DNA of 6,525 bases from Bacteroidetes bacterium UBA955. GTDB lineage: Bacteria > Bacteroidota > Bacteroidia > NS11-12g > UBA955. Numbering within the stretch: the first letter of the stretch is position 1; the number at the start of each line of letters is the position of its first letter. Position numbers and translations under genes: made by a program. The notes beneath the pieces were generated by a model. It worked only from the letters and a program-made list of their open reading frames with translations, did not search any database and was not told the origin of the DNA. Of the stretch, positions 5,333 through 6,525 are shown in pieces. Location of the stretch: assembly GCA_002293105.1 (NCBI GenBank), contig DBCP01000034.1, forward strand, positions 9,446 through 15,970, in the 5' to 3' direction.

Positions 5333-6525
5333 TTATTTCTCTTTAGGAGGGGTTTTCAAATCCTGTGCCATTTGTTTCCAAAGGGTCAGGTATTGGATGG
5401 AATGGGCTTGTTCAGCGACGGAAATGGCGAAGGGGAGGTCGTTGGGTGTGAGTCCCTCCTTTTGGTATAATTCAATCCACAATTGGAGTGCGTGATCGGT
5501 TTCAGGCAGTTTGGGATTGCCAAAATTGGGGTGATTCTGGGCGATGTGCGTGGCGATACGGGCGCTCATGCGCTGGTATTGCAGTACCATAAATGGATCG
5601 GTTTCTGATTGCCTATTTTCTGCTTCGAGCAAGGCATCGTCCCAACGGTTATTTTGGATGAGTTCAAACCCATTTACGAGGTTGTGTGCAGTAAAGACGG
5701 GCGCGGTGGATTCCAGTGAATCTGCCCAACGATGGCCCTCTTGGAATCGATTCATTTCGAGAGAAATCGCCAAGAATTTTCGGTATCTATTGGGGGTTGA
5801 TAACGCTGGTTGTCGATTCATGATGGCGGTGTTTCCCGCCGATCCACTTTGGCTATTGTTTTTTGCGGTCTCGAGCGATTGGATTTGTAAATGATCATTG
5901 GCCAACTGCCTGAATTGTTGAACCTTTTCTGTTTTCCCCAAATGGGTTTCCCAAGAATCGCAAAACGAGAGTAGTGCTTTGGCTTGTGCAGTGCCATCTG
6001 TTGATTTTAATCCTTGTGAAAGTGCAATGGCAGCAAAGTGGTGGAAGGTAAAGGAGTGCGGGTCGAGCGTGCAAAGTAGTTGTAGCGTTTTGGCTGCTTT
6101 TTGCGGACGTCCGTGGTTGTATTCAAGGGTCGCCTTTAAATAGAGCAGGTCGATATGTTTTGGCTGCAAACCCAGTCCCATTTCCACGTAGTAAAGTGCC
6201 TGAATGATATCAGGTTTGTGCGTTTTTACGGCATTATTTGCGTCTGCAAAGGTGTATTCCAGCGATTTCAATTGGGCCAAACGGTGATAGGTTCCCAGGA
6301 GAAACGGCTTTGTTTTGGGGATGGAAAAACTATCAACGATGCGCAAAAAAGCTTCGTGGGCCCCTTTATAGTTTTCCGCTTGGTAAAGGGCTTCGGCATT
6401 GTAGTAAGCTGTTTTTAACGAAGGGGGTGCGAACGGACTGTTGATGGCTTCTGGATCGTCAATGAATCCATCTAACTGCACATCTACAGGGGATTGGGTG
6501 TTCTGTTGTTGTGCAAAGACGCTGT
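5333..6525 (-). CDS. Exported TPR-containing protein, 5' end cut by window edge
   Basis: Partial gene: 396 residues are visible and the frame stays open to the last base. A GTG at 6481 could be mistaken for the start, but the codons before it read SVFAQQQNTQSPVD, which looks like the end of a signal peptide (VFA cleaved before QQQ). The true start therefore lies just beyond the window. From the first full codon, residues about 39-66 (AYYNAEALYQAENYKGAHEA) and 107-154 (LYYVEMGLGLQPKHIDLLYL onward) are tetratricopeptide-like helix pairs, followed by further helices and a polar Ser/Gly/Asn linker near 222-233. The C-terminus is charged. TPR proteins act as protein-binding scaffolds; the partner is unknown. 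It lies 12 nt ahead of the DUF4292 gene and likely heads, or sits early in, the operon. I recall TPR genes in this position beside DUF4292 and EnvC genes in other Bacteroidota. Confidence 0.83.
   Translation of the reverse strand, partial: SVFAQQQNTQSPVDVQLDGFIDDPEAINSPFAPPSLKTAYYNAEALYQAENYKGAHEAFLRIVDSFSIPKTKPFLLGTYHRLAQLKSLEYTFADANNAVKTHKPDIIQALYYVEMGLGLQPKHIDLLYLKATLEYNHGRPQKAAKTLQLLCTLDPHSFTFHHFAAIALSQGLKSTDGTAQAKALLSFCDSWETHLGKTEKVQQFRQLANDHLQIQSLETAKNNSQSGSAGNTAIMNRQPALSTPNRYRKFLAISLEMNRFQEGHRWADSLESTAPVFTAHNLVNGFELIQNNRWDDALLEAENRQSETDPFMVLQYQRMSARIATHIAQNHPNFGNPKLPETDHALQLWIELYQKEGLTPNDLPFAISVAEQAHSIQYLTLWKQMAQDLKTPPKEK

Noticed and set aside
1..6525. Mobile elements, CRISPR arrays, tRNA or rRNA genes, defence-type systems
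   Set aside because: No terminal inverted repeats, transposase or integrase motifs, spaced short repeats or RNA-gene signatures were seen; coding density and gene order look like core chromosome.

Overview
The window reads as ordinary chromosomal DNA of a member of the Bacteroidota. Three things point there: a DUF4292-family gene between a TPR gene and an EnvC/M23-like gene, a gene order I recall from that phylum; perfect matches to the Bacteroidota -7 promoter box (TAnnTTTG) ahead of two genes; and little or no Shine-Dalgarno sequence before the starts. I cannot fix the class or genus. All six recognisable genes lie on the minus strand, so transcription runs from position 6525 towards 1.

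Region 6525-1892 looks like one tightly packed operon. In transcription order it holds: (1) an exported TPR-containing protein whose start lies beyond the right edge; (2) a DUF4292 protein, probably LolA/LolB-like and periplasmic; (3) an EnvC-type murein hydrolase activator with a signal peptide, long coiled coil and catalytically degenerate LytM/M23 domain, started at TTG; (4) a 3-hydroxybutyryl-CoA dehydrogenase; (5) a small lipoprotein with a Rieske-like fold signature whose metal-binding residues are altered. The gaps are 12, 4, 31 and 13 nt. Four products are envelope proteins and one is a cytoplasmic acyl-CoA enzyme. A promoter-like box just before the dehydrogenase suggests genes 4 and 5 may also be transcribed separately.

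Region 1891-1757 is a 135-bp AT-rich intergenic stretch with a good promoter for the last gene. Region 1756-125 encodes a 543-residue OmpA-family outer-membrane protein: signal peptide, probable beta-barrel, six thrombospondin type 3 calcium-binding repeats (five in an exact 27-residue / 81-bp register) and a C-terminal peptidoglycan-binding OmpA domain. A symmetrical A-stem-T terminator at 75-104 ends this unit and could also serve a gene arriving from the left on the plus strand.

The common theme is the cell envelope: peptidoglycan remodelling (EnvC), outer membrane-to-peptidoglycan anchoring (OmpA), possible lipoprotein or lipid handling (DUF4292) and a surface or periplasmic lipoprotein. 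I found no mobile element, CRISPR array, RNA gene or clear new system. The most unusual items are the Rieske-like lipoprotein with replaced ligands, the possible leaderless promoter of the dehydrogenase, and the inferred TTG start of the EnvC gene.
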